Part shown: positions 37,171 to 49,706 of the stretch, in pieces
How positions within the stretch are numbered: the first letter of the stretch is position 1
Layout of the letters: each line of letters begins with the position of its first letter
Assembly: GCF_029852145.1 (NCBI RefSeq)
Contig: NC_079975.1
Span: 24,867,364-24,931,363, forward strand
From: Microplitis mediator
Lineage: Eukaryota; Arthropoda; Insecta; Hymenoptera; Braconidae
Reading direction: 5' to 3'
DNA length: 64,000 bases
Made by a program: the position numbers and the translations under genes
The notes under the pieces: generated by a model
What the model was told of the DNA's origin: nothing
Database searches by the model: none
What the model saw: the letters and a program-made list of their open reading frames with translations, nothing else

Positions 37171-38113
37171 GTGAGCAATAAAATTTTTTCCGATACGCTT
37201 TAAATGTTTGTTTAATAAATTAAGTAATGAATAATTATAATAAAGAAAAATGAACAAATAAACAAAAAATTTCAAAATATACTCGCCTGGAAAAAATATG
37301 ATAATCAAACGAAAAAACGTGTACAGAATAGATGAAAAGTTCGATCATTGAGTAGAACAGTGTATTTGTTAAACTAGTATTGTACATTCATTCATGTATG
37401 GAAAAGAATTTTAGAGAGGGAGAGAAGAGAGAGAATGAGAATAGAATATATACAATGGGTATTGTATAGTGCCATTAACTTGGACTTTATTCGTTGAGTG
37501 CAATAGCAGATTGCGTTGCAAAGCAAATGCACTCGCGTGCAGACGGCCAGAATTTCGTCCGTTGTTTGGGTATGTGTCTATTGTACATAGATGATGTTGA
37601 TTCTACTTCAAAACTTGCTTCGTAAGTGCTTTGAAAAAGAGAATAACCAAAAAAATATGAAAAACAATTAACCCTGCGAGCAAGTCTCGAAATTTTCCGC
37701 AATTGTCGACAAGAAACTTAGAAGCATTATTCAAGTTCAAAACTTTTTCACAGAACTTGCAGGTTTAACTGTTGATGCTTAAATATTATATATTATATTT
37801 TACACATTAAGGGACAAAATAAGGACATTCAAACCTGCGTATGTAATTGTATACCCAAGCCGTAATCAAACGTAGCAAACACACGGTTCTGGAAGTTTAA
37901 ATTCTTGTCCTGTTTGCAGGAAGAAAGTCGAATTTTTTCTTATAAGAAAACAAATTATAAAAACGAGTGCATGCGCCATTCTTTCCACAAACAGAGGCAA
38001 AATTTTAAACCTTCAGTTACAATTCCGATCAAAAATGGCATACACGTCACAGAGGAAGGTACTAGAAATGAACTAATGAAATCCACTGTGAACTAGTGAA
38101 TATGCACTGAAAA

Positions 38114-38162
38114 CCAGCTATAAGTATACTACTGGTTGATTTCGTGGTATACTTATAGCTGG
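38114..38162. repeat. small hairpin
   Basis: CCAGCTATAAGTATACTACTG and the opposing GTATACTTATAGCTGG form an inverted repeat with a short spacer. No function assigned; it may be the end of a MITE whose rest is eroded. Confidence 0.6.
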
Positions 38163-38261
38163 AGAAATAGTGACTATCCATCGAGAGCTTGTTATTCGAC
38201 AGAAAAAATCATTCCACGTTTTAAATTTCAACGCTTGTTTTCAACAGGCCGATGGGTCACC

Positions 38262-38825
38262 TATTATTTGTTTATTTATTTTATTTAATAAATTTTTATT
38301 TGACCCTGAAGCTCAGCTCCCTAAGGGCCATAATACATAAAATATACATTAAATTGAATTATAGTATAGTATAATATTAATAATCATTTTAATAATACTA
38401 AATAACACTTATAACGTAAATTTTAAAGTTACAATTACTATTAATGTTCATTGACTCAATAAGAAAGGTATATGAAAAATATATAAAAAAGAGATCGAAA
38501 CATATGCATAAAATACATCTCGCATATTTTAATTATTATAAATCTGTAGTTCTTTCAAAAAATCTAGTATAACAGGCTATTCTAAACTCAGTATAATTAT
38601 TCATAGCTACTATTTCCGATGGCAATTGATTCCATAATCTAATAGCTGATAATAGAATTGATTTCTCATATGATACTGTTCTACAGGATGGTTGATAAAA
38701 AACATCATTTTGTCTCGCCGCACGACAACGAACAGATAAAAGTATACGGAAATTTTCTCGCAGAATAGGGTCATGATTAAGATGTAGCATTTTATACACT
38801 ATACAACAAATTAATATTACAGGGG
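38262..38825 (-). pseudogene. 5'-truncated non-LTR retrotransposon tail
   Basis: A minus-strand frame (38,536-38,799, open a little further upstream) reads LLSVRCRAARQNDVFY, then SCRTVSYEKSIL and RLWNQLPSEIVAMNNYTEF. This pattern, a basic RxxRxxDVFxxPxCRT stretch followed by RLWNxLPxEI and a final aromatic-rich helix, is the C-terminus of insect LINE reverse transcriptases. The stop is followed by an AT-rich 3' UTR containing GGCCCTTAGGGAGCTGAGCT and an AATAAATAAACAAATAAT tail at the left. Everything upstream of the tail is missing, so it is a dead, 5'-truncated insertion in the receptor intron. Confidence 0.8.
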
Positions 38826-39997
38826 TCCTATAGACCTAAATTTTACGTATGTACCTGAAAAATACATACCTCTTACTGTGGTAGTTGAAAAATTTTGTTA
38901 AAATATATAGCTGATAATACTTTTAGATTCATTGAATCAGTAAACGGAGATAAAAAAAACAGTACTGGTTACAGTGCTGGACAGTAATCGTCATTGAGTG
39001 GTTAGGTTAGCCGAAAAATATCCTTTAGGATAACGAAAGTAACATTGGACATGAACAGAAACCGAAGATACCGCAATCGTATTTTCTTGCTAACCCATTG
39101 TACTTAGTAAGGATTACTGTCTAGTGCAGAAACTAGTTCTGTTCTATTTTGGAAGCGTAAAAAAATCGAAGAACTATTATTAGGAAAAAGGAAAAAAAGG
39201 TCAGCTCATAAATTAATTTTCGAGTTTATCATCACAGATACCTTTCAAACAAAATAATCAATTCATCTGGCTCTAACGACAATTGAAAGGATTTATTAAG
39301 CATTCGAGCCGAGTTAATTAGAGATTCATCGGTGAAGTAATTTCCAATAGTTATCTAAATAAATCTCGAAAGAAAATAGTTCTCATTAAAATTTCTAAAA
39401 TTACTCTAAATCTTCTAATCTAAATGGTTTCGATTTATTACCAAATATTGGTTGTGATGGATGCTTTCAACTATTTCAAGACCCACGAAAATCGTTTTAT
39501 TCGTTTTAAAAGTATACAATATTAATGTGTGAATGTAAACATATTCTCACATATAAACATACATACGCTGGGTGGAAATTGACGGTGTGAATTTTTATTG
39601 GTGTGAAATATCAAGCGGAGTACTTTTAACACGGTATGAGTGTTTTCTTTCACACCGTTCGGTGTTATTACCTCAAATATTGTCCGTTCATACAATATTT
39701 AGTTAAAATTTATCAAATAGTATATAGGTTGCAGCATTGGTATTGGCAGGGAGCATAGTATATGGTGGGGACAACTGAAACGATCGCAGCGCTCACTGTG
39801 GATACAATTTCGTTAAATCATGCTCTCTTTGAATATAAACACGTGAAAATTAAGTTTAAAAATAGTTCATAATAGTTATTGTGTCGTTAATGTTTGCCTT
39901 TGCTCATCGTTTGAGGTTAAAACAATATTTTATAATTTATTGATTCAAATCCGGTTTGGATAATGATTTTTATCATTGCTTAAAAATTATTTTTTAA

Positions 39998-40105
39998 CCC
40001 TTCGTTACTCGCGCTATACGGTGATTCCCTGTACAACACTACTTAAGCTAATAGAGGTGGCGTGAATATGAGTGAGACACTAGAGAAAGCGCGTGTAACG
40101 GAAGG
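39998..40105. mobile_element. piggyBac-like MITE with TTAA duplication
   Basis: The ends CCCTTCGTTACTCGCGC and GCGCGTGTAACGGAAGG are inverted repeats, each flanked by TTAA (39,994-39,997 and 40,106-40,109). TTAA targets and ends starting with CCC are features of the piggyBac superfamily. A longer copy with the same termini lies at 63,600-63,997. Only 108 bp, noncoding. Confidence 0.8.
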
Positions 40106-40558
40106 TTAAAAAAACATTATGTTTTTTTAGTTACGATTTACAAGCAAATTATCATGAATCAAAATAGAATTATTTTCTTCAATTTTGTTAAAAAACTCAA
40201 TTGACTATTCTACTATTTTTTAAACCATTATCATTGTAGTTGTCATATATTATTTGTTTTGATTTTATCGGTTAACCTTATTCTATTCTAAAATAATAGT
40301 GTTTATTATTTATTAAAATTTTTTATACTTAATTTTTTTATCGAAATATATTCAATTTAATTTTCTCTATCAAAAATACAATTACTCTTTTTTATTTATA
40401 TCATTATAAATTTTTATATTTTGATTTTATAACGAATTTTTATTTTTTACACTGATTTTATATATCTTTTATAATTCTCGAGCATGATTTTTTGTAGCCA
40501 TCAGATGTCGTTTTCGTCGCGCTCCTTGCCAATTTCATTATTACTATTGATGTAGATT

Positions 40559-40945
40559 CCCGAGTCAAACAACGAATTCGGATTTAAGTCTCTAAATTCT
40601 CAATGAGGTTTTTGAGGGTCAAGTTAGAATTTAAAGATTGACAACAATATAGAAAGTTAACCTAGTTTAGTCCTCAAAATAGTAATTACGACCTATTTTA
40701 CCACTTTGAGGACTACACTGGAATAACATGATCTGGATTAGAGGCTCAATTGAACCTCAAAAGTCTCATTCGACGTATTCTCTCCCCTCCCTTTTCTATC
40801 TAAAATTTTTAAAAGTCCTAAGTATAACTTTTCATTCGTTGAGGATTTTGAGTACTAAAGTAGAGTTACTTTCTGGGCCGTAAATAAAACATCAAAGGAA
40901 TTGAGACTTTTGAGGACTAAACTATAATTTATTTTTTGACTCGGG
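40559..40945. mobile_element. CCCGAGTC-family MITE with GAGGACTA modules, nested
   Basis: It starts CCCGAGTCAAACAACG and ends TTTTTTGACTCGGG. Arms carry inverted TTGAGGACT / AGTCCTCAA modules. The terminal eight bases match the elements at 21,080 and 45,076. It interrupts the larger 39,564-41,161 element. Confidence 0.75.
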
Positions 40946-41219
40946 TTATTTTAAAATAAAAATTGAATACCTAGTTTCGAAGTAACCGAGAGTTTTAAAT
41001 AAATAACTTATACATTTACACCATTGATAGTGTGATTGTTCTAATTCACACGGTCTAAAGTTTGATACCATAAGTATTGTAATTTTCACACCACCAGTAT
41101 TGAAAATTATAACACCAAACCATTCACACCACATCGTGAACTCAAAATTTCTTACAGTGTAGTCCATAATTGGAACAAATTAGATCTATACAATTTTACG
41201 GGGAATAAAGAACAGTTTA

Positions 41220-41771
41220 CTCTCTTAAATTTGAAATAGTGAAAATAGTCTCTGATTAAACAACTGAATTCGACCGAATTAAAAATTTTAATTCTGTTAT
41301 ATTCTGTCGAATTCTGCAAAACAGAATTCAACTGAATTGTAAATTTGAATTTTAATTTAACAGAATAAAACCGATTTAAAAATTTCAAATTCGTTTTAAT
41401 TCAGTTTAATTCGGATTCAGAACCAGAAATTGGAGAATTATTTTCGAAGTAATCAGAATTAAACCGAATAGAATTATTTAAATTCGTTTAAATTCGAAAA
41501 ATTCTGGTTTTCCTGCCGAATTAGACAGAATTTATTTTTAAGTTAGGTACCGAATTAACAGAATTTATCTGAATTGAATAGAATTAAAAATTTAATTCTG
41601 TTTAATTCGATCGAATTTAGTTGTTTAATCAGGGGCGACTATTTACTGTTTTCTAATGAAAAGTATGTCACTAATTCAAATAGTGATATACTTTTCACTG
41701 GCAATAAGTGAGTATTTACTGTCAAATAGTGAATGTCACGTTATTTTTACTAATTCATTTTTAGATAGCAA
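41220..41771. mobile_element. CTCTCTTAAA-ended foldback element, interrupted
   Basis: The left end CTCTCTTAAATTTGAAATAG and the right end, complement of GCTATCTAAAAATGAATTAG, with AATAGTGAA modules between, mark a third relative of the 16,426 and 46,551 elements. Most of its interior is occupied by a younger MITE (41,250-41,634). Confidence 0.6.
41250..41634. mobile_element. CTGATTAAACAACT-ended MITE with GAATTC/ACAGAATT modules
   Basis: The ends CTCTGATTAAACAACTGAAT and the complement of CCCCTGATTAAACAACTAAA are inverted repeats. The interior is almost entirely variants of TTTAATTCNGTTAAATTC. It lies inside the CTCTCTTAAA-ended element. Confidence 0.8.
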
Positions 41772-43028
41772 ATTTAAATAGAACAAACAAAATTTATTCC
41801 ATGAAAAAAAAAATTTACTGCAATTAAATAGATGTATTTATATGCTTCTATAACATTGATTACAAAACAGCTATACATTTTATTTTTACTTGATTTTACC
41901 CAAGAAAAATAATTTAATTTAATAATCTCCGACAATATATAGATATGTAAGCATTTGTAACTGACTTGTCTGCAATCCAGAAGTTATATAATACCAGAGT
42001 TGTGTGAAACATCGTATCCATCTGGGACTTGAAATCTTGCCGTATTACTCACCTCAAGTACTTCTTCTAAAATGAAAGGATAGAAAATAATATGATGCAA
42101 AAGTATTGAACAAATGGAGGCTTGTAGCGTACTTGGGAAAATTGTGCGACGATCTGAATACTGGAGACTCTATAAAGCTTGAAGATGAAAAAAATCTACA
42201 AAAAGAAAAATCTGATAAAATTATTACGCAAGATATATATTTAAAAAAATATAATAAGTTATATAATGAAATTTCAATATCATAGTCTTATAAATCGTTA
42301 ATACTAGCTGCGATTCCCGGAGGTGCCTGGGTGAAGATAAATTATCTTAGATTGATCGTGGGTTGGAATGGGCGGTGAAAATGTGTGACGCAACGGAATG
42401 TGGTTTAGTTTCTTTTTTTAGAAACAGATGTTTTTTAATTTAATTTTCAGTTTAGTTTATGACAAATGTTTTTTTTTCATTACAGCACTAGATTGAAGAC
42501 TCATAATTAAAAAATGCTTGGTTTAAAGCTATGGGGGGTATAAAGCTACTAAATAGGCGTTGCAGGGCATTCAGAAACTTTTGAGAAAATTTTGAAATTT
42601 TTGAGCCAAAACATGGAATATACACAGTAAAGATTCTGTAACGTTACACATTTTCGCCACCTATCCCCACCCATGCATAGCCACCGCCACAAAACTCTTT
42701 TATGATTGATAGTAGACCAAAAGCTATCTATCATCACAACCGCGAATATAAGGTGGTGAGTTGTTGTGGAGAAAACTGAGAATTTATATAAAAACCCCTT
42801 TACTTATATGTGTATATATGTAGATAGATATATATTGATAGCTGCTTACTTGGTGATTCAGAATTGCTGAAGCTCAATAAATCAAATTGCATCTCAGAGA
42901 AGTTGGTACTATTTCTAGCCCGTGTAAATCATGTAAACTATTTCAAAAAACATATATATATATATAGATAGATTTAATTTAAATAATATCTTGCACTTCA
43001 TAGAGAATAGATATCATCATGAAACTAG

Positions 43029-43104
43029 TACTTGTGGCCGAGTGGGCAACACTCTTGTCCTCATACTCAAGTACTGGCCAGGCTTAGGTTTGAATTTCAC
43101 CGCG
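43029..43104 (+). ncRNA. tRNA-like sequence (probable SINE head or pseudo-tRNA)
   Basis: GTGGCCGAGTGGGCAACACT is a good leucine/serine-type A box, and GGCTTAGGTTTGAATTTCACC a weaker B box at tRNA-like distance. The anticodon arm has only a four-base stem (CTTG/CAAG) with a ten-base loop, and no acceptor stem closes. It is therefore not a convincing functional tRNA. Confidence 0.4.
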
Positions 43105-44314
43105 AGAAAATGAATTATTTTTCACAGGTTAATATAATTCATTGCCCTTTGAGGTTCGTTCGATATAGCTGTCAGACTGCCATCTGTCTGCTATCTCACA
43201 CATTAATACACCCGACGTGTTCTTCTCTCTTCCCGTGATTGCTAACAAGTAGGGAAAAGAGATAAGAAAAGACAGCAAAAGACTATATATATATATATAT
43301 CGCGTTACTAATTTCAAAACGACTTATAATTTCGTACGCCCTTTCGACTTCAAGAAGCTACTTAAAACCAAAAGGATGGATATTTTCTTTTTCATTGCCA
43401 ATCATTTTGTAGACTTATTTTAAAGCTTTCGCGCTTGAGGTGTGCAAAAAATAGATTAACTGGTTATGTATTTTTTAAGTCATCGTGTTTATCATCTAAG
43501 TTATCATCACCCGTACATACTGACGGACATCACAGATTTTTTTTACATTTTCTTTTTTTAATAATTTTTAAAAAGAGCGACTTAAAATTGCTCATTGTGT
43601 TCCTTAATATAAAATTATTTTTCAAACGGTACGAATTTTGTTTTAATTGAGATTATTTCGATAAGTGTAAATATGACTTTTGCGTGAGTGAATCAGTCGA
43701 GATCAAGTAAACGTTTGCAGAACATATCTTATTGCTTCGTAATTGAGCTGTGCAAAACGGAAGTTATACTGACAAGATTGCAATAAAAATAATTAATTAA
43801 CTACAAATATCATATCTTATTAAAGTCATATGCATAATTATTCTCAAGCTTTAATAGTCATTTATACATTTTTCACAGATAATTATAAACAGTTAGAACA
43901 GTTATATATGCACAGAAGCGTTTCATATCGATTTTATATAAATTTGATATTTTTTGTGACAAATGCTGAAAATAAATGTTATACGTTTACAAATAACAAT
44001 TTTGGCATGCACTAATTGTCTTAAATTTCAGTTTGGTTAAAGGCCAGATTCATAAACGCCAGTTAAACTTACTGAGGTATAAGTTAACTGTCACTTTCAG
44101 TAATGCCAACAGCAGTTATATTTGAACTTGTCGGTATAATTATATATCACCTGTATAAGGGGTGTTGATGTATAAATATCATGAACTTAATAAATGGAAC
44201 TATTATATGGTATTCTATTCAAATCGAGAGTGATCTCTGATTGAAAATTCCGATTGGAACCAATACGAGATATCACTGCACAGTATCTAGCTTTTCAACA
44301 TACAACAGTTTATG

Positions 44315-44920
44315 ACACTGAAAAAAAAGTATTTTTCTTCCCGGAATCCAAAATATTATCGATCCAGTTTTCCTATAGTAAGTAAACGTATTCTTACTGT
44401 AAGAAACCTGGTATAATTCCCACAGCAATACCAAGTTTTTTTGTGGGACTAAAACTTTATACTATTTTACTATAGCAAATGCAGTGGTCTCCAGCGCTTA
44501 CATACTTATCCTATAGCAATTTTTGTTTCCCGCATTTTTACCTCATATTATCATGAGATAGAAGAAGAAGAAATAAGAGTGCAAGTGACAACAAATATTA
44601 AAATAATGCGTGCAATATTTTTTTTTATAATTATTGAATTATCGATTAGTATTTATTCGTTTTTCGTCTCAATTGTTGACAGTACGTCTATTATAATAAA
44701 AAATTATCCTATTTACATACATCCATGCATGTCAATAAAGTAAGGTTAAGTTCTTTTTATTTTAATTGTGGTATTGTGCCCACAGCAATACCGGGTTTTG
44801 CTACAGTCAGTATACGTATTGCTCTGTGAAATAAACTTTGGTATTCTTACCACAAGAATACCAGTATTGCTACCAGAATAAAACATTTACCGGGAGGAAA
44901 AAAACTTCGTTTTCAGTGTA
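44315..44920. mobile_element. ACACTGAAAA-ended MITE with GGTATTGCT modules
   Basis: The left end ACACTGAAAAAAAAGTATTT and the right end, complement of TACACTGAAAACGAAGTTTT, are inverted repeats. The arms carry serial ATACCAGGTT / TTGCTATAGTAA-type modules. The first bases equal those of the TCGCTAGC element at 8,867. Noncoding. Confidence 0.7.
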
Positions 44921-45075
44921 GATGTTTAAAGATAAGTTAATGTGATCATGAAATAGATTTTTCAAATACTTAAACAGTTACTAACACCTTAAGCAAGTCA
45001 TTTACTAAGAAGTAGATGTACACTATTTTCGAAGAGACAATCAGTTTCGAAAAAATACATATATGTTATTCTATA

Positions 45076-45489
45076 CCCGAGTCGAAATTTAAAACATATC
45101 TCAAGCGTCTCAGGCGTTGAAAGCGCGTTTAAGACGTCTCAGGCGTTAAGAGCGTGTTTAAAACTTTTCAATAATTTTTTAATTCCAATGAAAATTAAAA
45201 AGGTCACGTACTGGGTATCAGGTTAAATTTTTTTTTCCATTTTCCGTCAAGTTATGATCTCTATGATGTTTTTATGATATTTCGGGCCAATATGTGATAT
45301 ATGGGGCATAATGGACCACTCGAAAAAAAAAATTAGGAAAACGGTTGACCCTAAAGGCCATCCCTGTAACTTTCCGCTTATTCCATACTTGAGCGCTCAA
45401 AATTGCACTTATTACGTTTTTGAGCTGAAACGTTATAATCACGCTTACAACGTCTGAGACGTAAGATACGTTTTAAATTTCGACTCGGG
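45076..45489. mobile_element. CCCGAGTCGAAATTTAAAAC MITE with TA duplication
   Basis: Perfect 20-bp inverted ends, CCCGAGTCGAAATTTAAAAC and its complement, each flanked by TA. The arms carry serial TCAGGCGTTRARAGCGTGTTT / AACGTCTGAGACGTAAG modules. The centre contains a fragment (45,335-45,420) of the GGTTGACCCT interspersed repeat. Noncoding. Confidence 0.85.
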
Positions 45490-46550
45490 TACATATTGTT
45501 GAATTTAATACATATTGCTTTTGACCAACTTGGCATTGAAAAATTTTCATGTATGTTATAATTTACATATATAAATATAAAATATAACATATGTTGTATT
45601 TTACTATTTTAATGAAATCAGTGCAGGACACGTTTGACCATAGATAGCTTTTACTACTAGTTACTTACTACATTTTTAATTGCAAAAATAAAAGGAAGCT
45701 GGGGTTATTTATTTATTTTTTTGTTTTTATATTCAGAATCTCTTCGGTGCAAATTATTAAAAAAAAAAAAAAGAAAAAAAAACAAAAAATGTTTGCGAGT
45801 CTCGATGGCGCCTGTCCTATTTATTTTGTTCGTGGACCTGAAGAATGAAGTTTAAAATTTATGTGTTTGTCGTTGTGATACAGACCCGAGCTATGGTAAA
45901 ACTCTAGTACGTGTACCATTTCAATTGAGAAGGTAGTTGTAAGCACATCCACTCTTTTATCCGCTTTCCTAACCATGCGTTCTCTTTTACACTATAGTAT
46001 ACTTATGCAATATAGTACATGGCACTATAGTATAATATAGAGCGGAGTACGATCTAGGCCGATGATATCACCACGGGTGCTACCGAGTTGTTCATCCTTC
46101 TTTGTATACGCGCCAACTGCCAAGAACACTCGAAAATCCTCAGATAAAACTATATCTCTGACACAAGAGACAGTTGTTGGATGCAAACAAAATTAAATAT
46201 ATAAAGCAATCAACTACTACTTGTGTTTCAAAATGAAAAAAATTTTTGAACTGAAAGTGCACACCTCAAACGCTAATATATAAATAAACATTCTTTTATT
46301 ATCGTGATCAGAATTTTTCCTTTTAATTAAAACTTTTTTTTTTCTTAAAAATTTGAAAAAATAAGGAAGTTATTGATATCAGGCTCATTAGGCTCATAGG
46401 CAAATGAATTTTCTCTTTCTGTATGAGTTTGTAATTGAGTTATCTATTTGAAACATCACTCAGCCAGAAGTTTGTGACATGTGTTTTTGAAAACAAATCT
46501 GAAGTTTCACGCGCGAGCCAAAAGTATGCGTTAAATTACATGAGTTTGTA

Positions 46551-47279
46551 TCTCTCTTAAAATGAACCAGTGAAATTTCACTGATTTTCCAGTGAAATTC
46601 ACTGATTCAACCAGTGGAATAAGATGATCGCTTGGCTCACTGGTTCAACCAGTGAAATTCACTGGTTAACCCAGTGATACGCCGGTGTACTACATAAATA
46701 TAAACACAATAGGTTAGATTAATTTTATTTTATTATAAACGTTTATTTATAAACAAAGTGAAGACAAACAAAAAGAGTCTTAATAACAATTATATTTAAT
46801 TAAAAATTATTTAGTAATAAAATAAATAATATTTATTAAGATTTATAAATATTTAATTTGTTTCCATTTTCAATGGGCTTTTTATATTGTTCAATTTTAA
46901 AATTATGTCATTCATTTTTGAGGTTGGCTCCGAGCTATTTAAATTACTCCAAAGTTATTTATTTTTAAATTCTGTAAAAATTGTGTCATATAATTATTAT
47001 TGTCATATAAAAGTTAGTTAAAATATTACATGAAGACAATCAATAAATATTACTTATTTATTGACATAATAAAACACTTAAATATACTCATGTACAGAAT
47101 GCTGCTGTATCCGCGCGCTTACATATTTTTAGTTCACTGGTTGAAACCAGTGAGCGCGACGTTCACTGATTCAACCAGTGAAATTCACTGGTTCAACCAG
47201 TGAACTTTTAGTCACTGGTTAAACCAGTTAACTTCACTGGTTGAATCAGTGGAATTTCACTGGTTCATTTTAAGAGAGT
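46551..47279. mobile_element. CTCTCTTAAAATG foldback element with AACCAGTGAA modules
   Basis: The ends ATCTCTCTTAAAATGAACCA and the complement of TACTCTCTTAAAATGAACCA are inverted repeats. Each arm is a run of TTCACTGGTTCAACCAGTGAA palindromes. The outer ends match the 16,426-17,290 element, but there the module is AATTAGTGAA. The centre is AT-rich with no coding frame. Confidence 0.85.
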
Positions 47280-47868
47280 AATTAAAATATCTCCGTAAAA
47301 AAAAGTCGAGTTGGTCTTGTGAAAAATGGCTCCAAATTACGACTTGGTAAACCAAGTCTAAATCAAGTTTTATTTTTGACCCGGATAATGTTCAAAATAT
47401 TCAATTTGAGAGTAATGAGAGATCAACAATAACTATTTACGATATGTCAGATAAGTAACAGATTATGGCATGGGTCGGTTCCAGAATGAACCGACAGGTT
47501 GCGCTGTGTCACAAGAGACCAAGTGGAAATCGTAGTGCCTGAGAGCAGGAGTTGCATAAATATTAATTCATAAGTAATTAGAGTTACTGTACTTTCGTTG
47601 ATATTAAACTACAAGTCTATAAGAGGAAATAAGTAGAAAAAGGGTAACAATGTCACTACACAACATTGAACGGATTGGAATGTATCTAAAATTACCCATA
47701 AATACACTAGATTATTTATGCAAGTTAATATAAATATATGTATTAATTTTCTTCAACCAAGAAATTGATTAAAAAAATTATTTAAGATAATTCTTGAGCA
47801 AAGAAAATATATACTTTTTAGTCCATTTGATCCATTTTTCGCTCAGCATAAGTAGACGTTACATATGT

Positions 47869-48127
47869 TAGTTTGTTCATGCCTATATAAAGGATCATAA
47901 AGCAACACATTTGAATTCATGCAACACGAATAAAAATTTTCGGTGTATTTTTACGATAACAAATTGCCTCTAAAAAATAGTATGCAAGGAATATTTATCG
48001 CTAAACGATCTTGCTAAAGTTTTTAGAGAGACAATTTGTTACCATAAAAGTACATGAAAAAATTTTATTCATGTTGCATGAATTCAAATGTGTTGCTTTA
48101 TGATCCATTATAAGTATGAACAAACTA
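47869..48127. mobile_element. palindromic MITE, TAGTTTGTTCAT ends
   Basis: The left arm TTTGTTCATGCCTATATAAA ... AAGCAACACATTTGAATTCA pairs with the right arm over about 100 bp, including TGCATGAATTCAAATGTGTT and ATGAACAAACTA at the end. It ends four bases before the next element (48,131), so the two insertions are practically abutting. Confidence 0.8.
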
Positions 48128-48130
48128 GTA

Positions 48131-48881
48131 GGGGAGGGTGGGGCAGAGCGGCCCCCGTAAGCCAATTATTATTTTTTGTGGCTTTCAACCATAAGATCAC
48201 TTTGCTTTTGTCCTATTTCGAACAAATTTATGGACATTTTGCCAAACTTCTGAAAAAAAAATCTTTTTTTTTTTGTGGGGCAGAGCGGCCCCCCTCCAAA
48301 AAGTGATAAAAAAATTTTTTTTTCCGTTTTTTTTTTTTTAAATTGTTTTCATCATTAAGAATGTATTTCTTTCTCTTGACAACTATTTTTGGTTTTATAT
48401 TACTCGAAAAAAATTTTTTAAAGCGTAAAAAATCGTTCACTCTCGATTACCTTAATTACTAATTGTTATTTAATAAAAAAAAAAAATCAATTCTATAATT
48501 TTACTTTATTTCAAAAATTTATCAACTAAAAAAAAAAATTTAATTTTTATAAATTTTTAGTGACCAAATTTGCCTCTTATATAGAGAAACGGCCGAAAAA
48601 TATGAAAAAATAATTTTTTCGGAAGTTTCGGCTGGTCCATTTTGCCCCAGGTATGATGCGTAGGGCTAGAAATGTGTAATTATAATAATTTTTTTTTAAT
48701 TTGACGATAAAAATATGAAAAAATCACTTTTTCAAAATTTTGGGCTTGTCCATTTTGCCCCAAATGTCATGCGTAGGGGTAAAAATGCGCAAACATATCG
48801 GATTTATAGTAATTAGTCGAAAAAAAAAAAATTTTTTTTTTTATCAAAATTTCAGGGGGGCCGCTCTGCCCCACCCTCCCC
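48131..48881. mobile_element. GGGGAGGGTGGGGCAGAGCGG-ended MITE, TA flanks
   Basis: The left end GGGGAGGGTGGGGCAGAGCG and the right end CGCTCTGCCCCACCCTCCCC are exact complements, with TA on both sides. The interior repeats GTGGGGCAGAGCGGCCCCCC near 48,276 and TCCATTTTGCCCC near 48,635 and 48,750. Same family as 25,861-26,188. Noncoding. Confidence 0.85.
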
Positions 48882-49706
48882 TATATTAAAGCTAAATTGT
48901 AACAAATATTTCGGATAAAAGTAACTTTTCAATAATCATATTAACAATAATGAAAATCAATTCACCATTAATTTATTATTTACTAAGAATATTACTTGCT
49001 TCGTTAACGAACTAGAAATACCTGAGTGAATATTCACGTGCTAAGGAATTAAAAGGTTACACTAGGTTTCTGACGAGTCCCTAGAGATTGTCAGGGAATG
49101 TCTGTGCTAGTGATGAAGGCTTAACAGCTATAGCTGTTAGCTGTTAGCTTGATATCTAGATATCTAAGGTAGCTCTGGCGTACACATCGTATAGCCATTA
49201 CTTGAAAGTTTCACGTACATGCCTTAAGAGCTTGCTTAAGGGAACCAAGGCTCTGTACTGATGTTATTCTGCACGGTCACGTTATATACGTCTAGAGGGG
49301 ATTGAAGTCGAGATAGCAGCAGGAAGCAATGGCACGAGGGAAATTTTAGAGAAGAATGATGCAGGAAAGTATGAAAGTACAGAAGCGGGATTTAACTTAA
49401 GAAGAAGGAAAGCAAATACTTTACCAAGCAGGTGGTATGAATGTTAAGAAACGAAGATGATGCTTTGTTGGGGATGCTATACTTTGCTACTAGAATGCAG
49501 TCGTTGTGCTCGCTGTATAATATCACTCGGATGTGCACTATATGAGCACTTTTTTACGTGTTACTTGGACTTGAAATTTAAATAAAAGTGCAAAGTAATT
49601 TTTTTCACTTTTATCACAAGTTTTCTAGAGTAAGGTTTATTTGATTACTTTTTTTTCATATTATCTAAAATGATTGTTCATTTTTTTGTTAAATCAACAA
49701 CAAATC

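Larger units (their letters stand above)
39564..41161. mobile_element. large foldback element with GGTGTGAA/AACACC modules
   Basis: The left end TACGCTGGGTGGAAATTGAC and the right end, complement of TACACTGTAAGAAATTTTGA, are imperfect inverted repeats. Both arms carry serial GGTGTGAA or TTCACACC modules. Two other elements are inserted in it: a TTAA-flanked MITE (39,998-40,105) and a CCCGAGTC MITE (40,559-40,945). Fragments of the family are at about 740-850 and 9,960-10,065. Confidence 0.65.

Noticed and set aside
43029..43104. Functional tRNA-Leu or tRNA-Ser gene
   Set aside because: Boxes are present but the anticodon arm and acceptor stem do not fold; kept only as tRNA-like.
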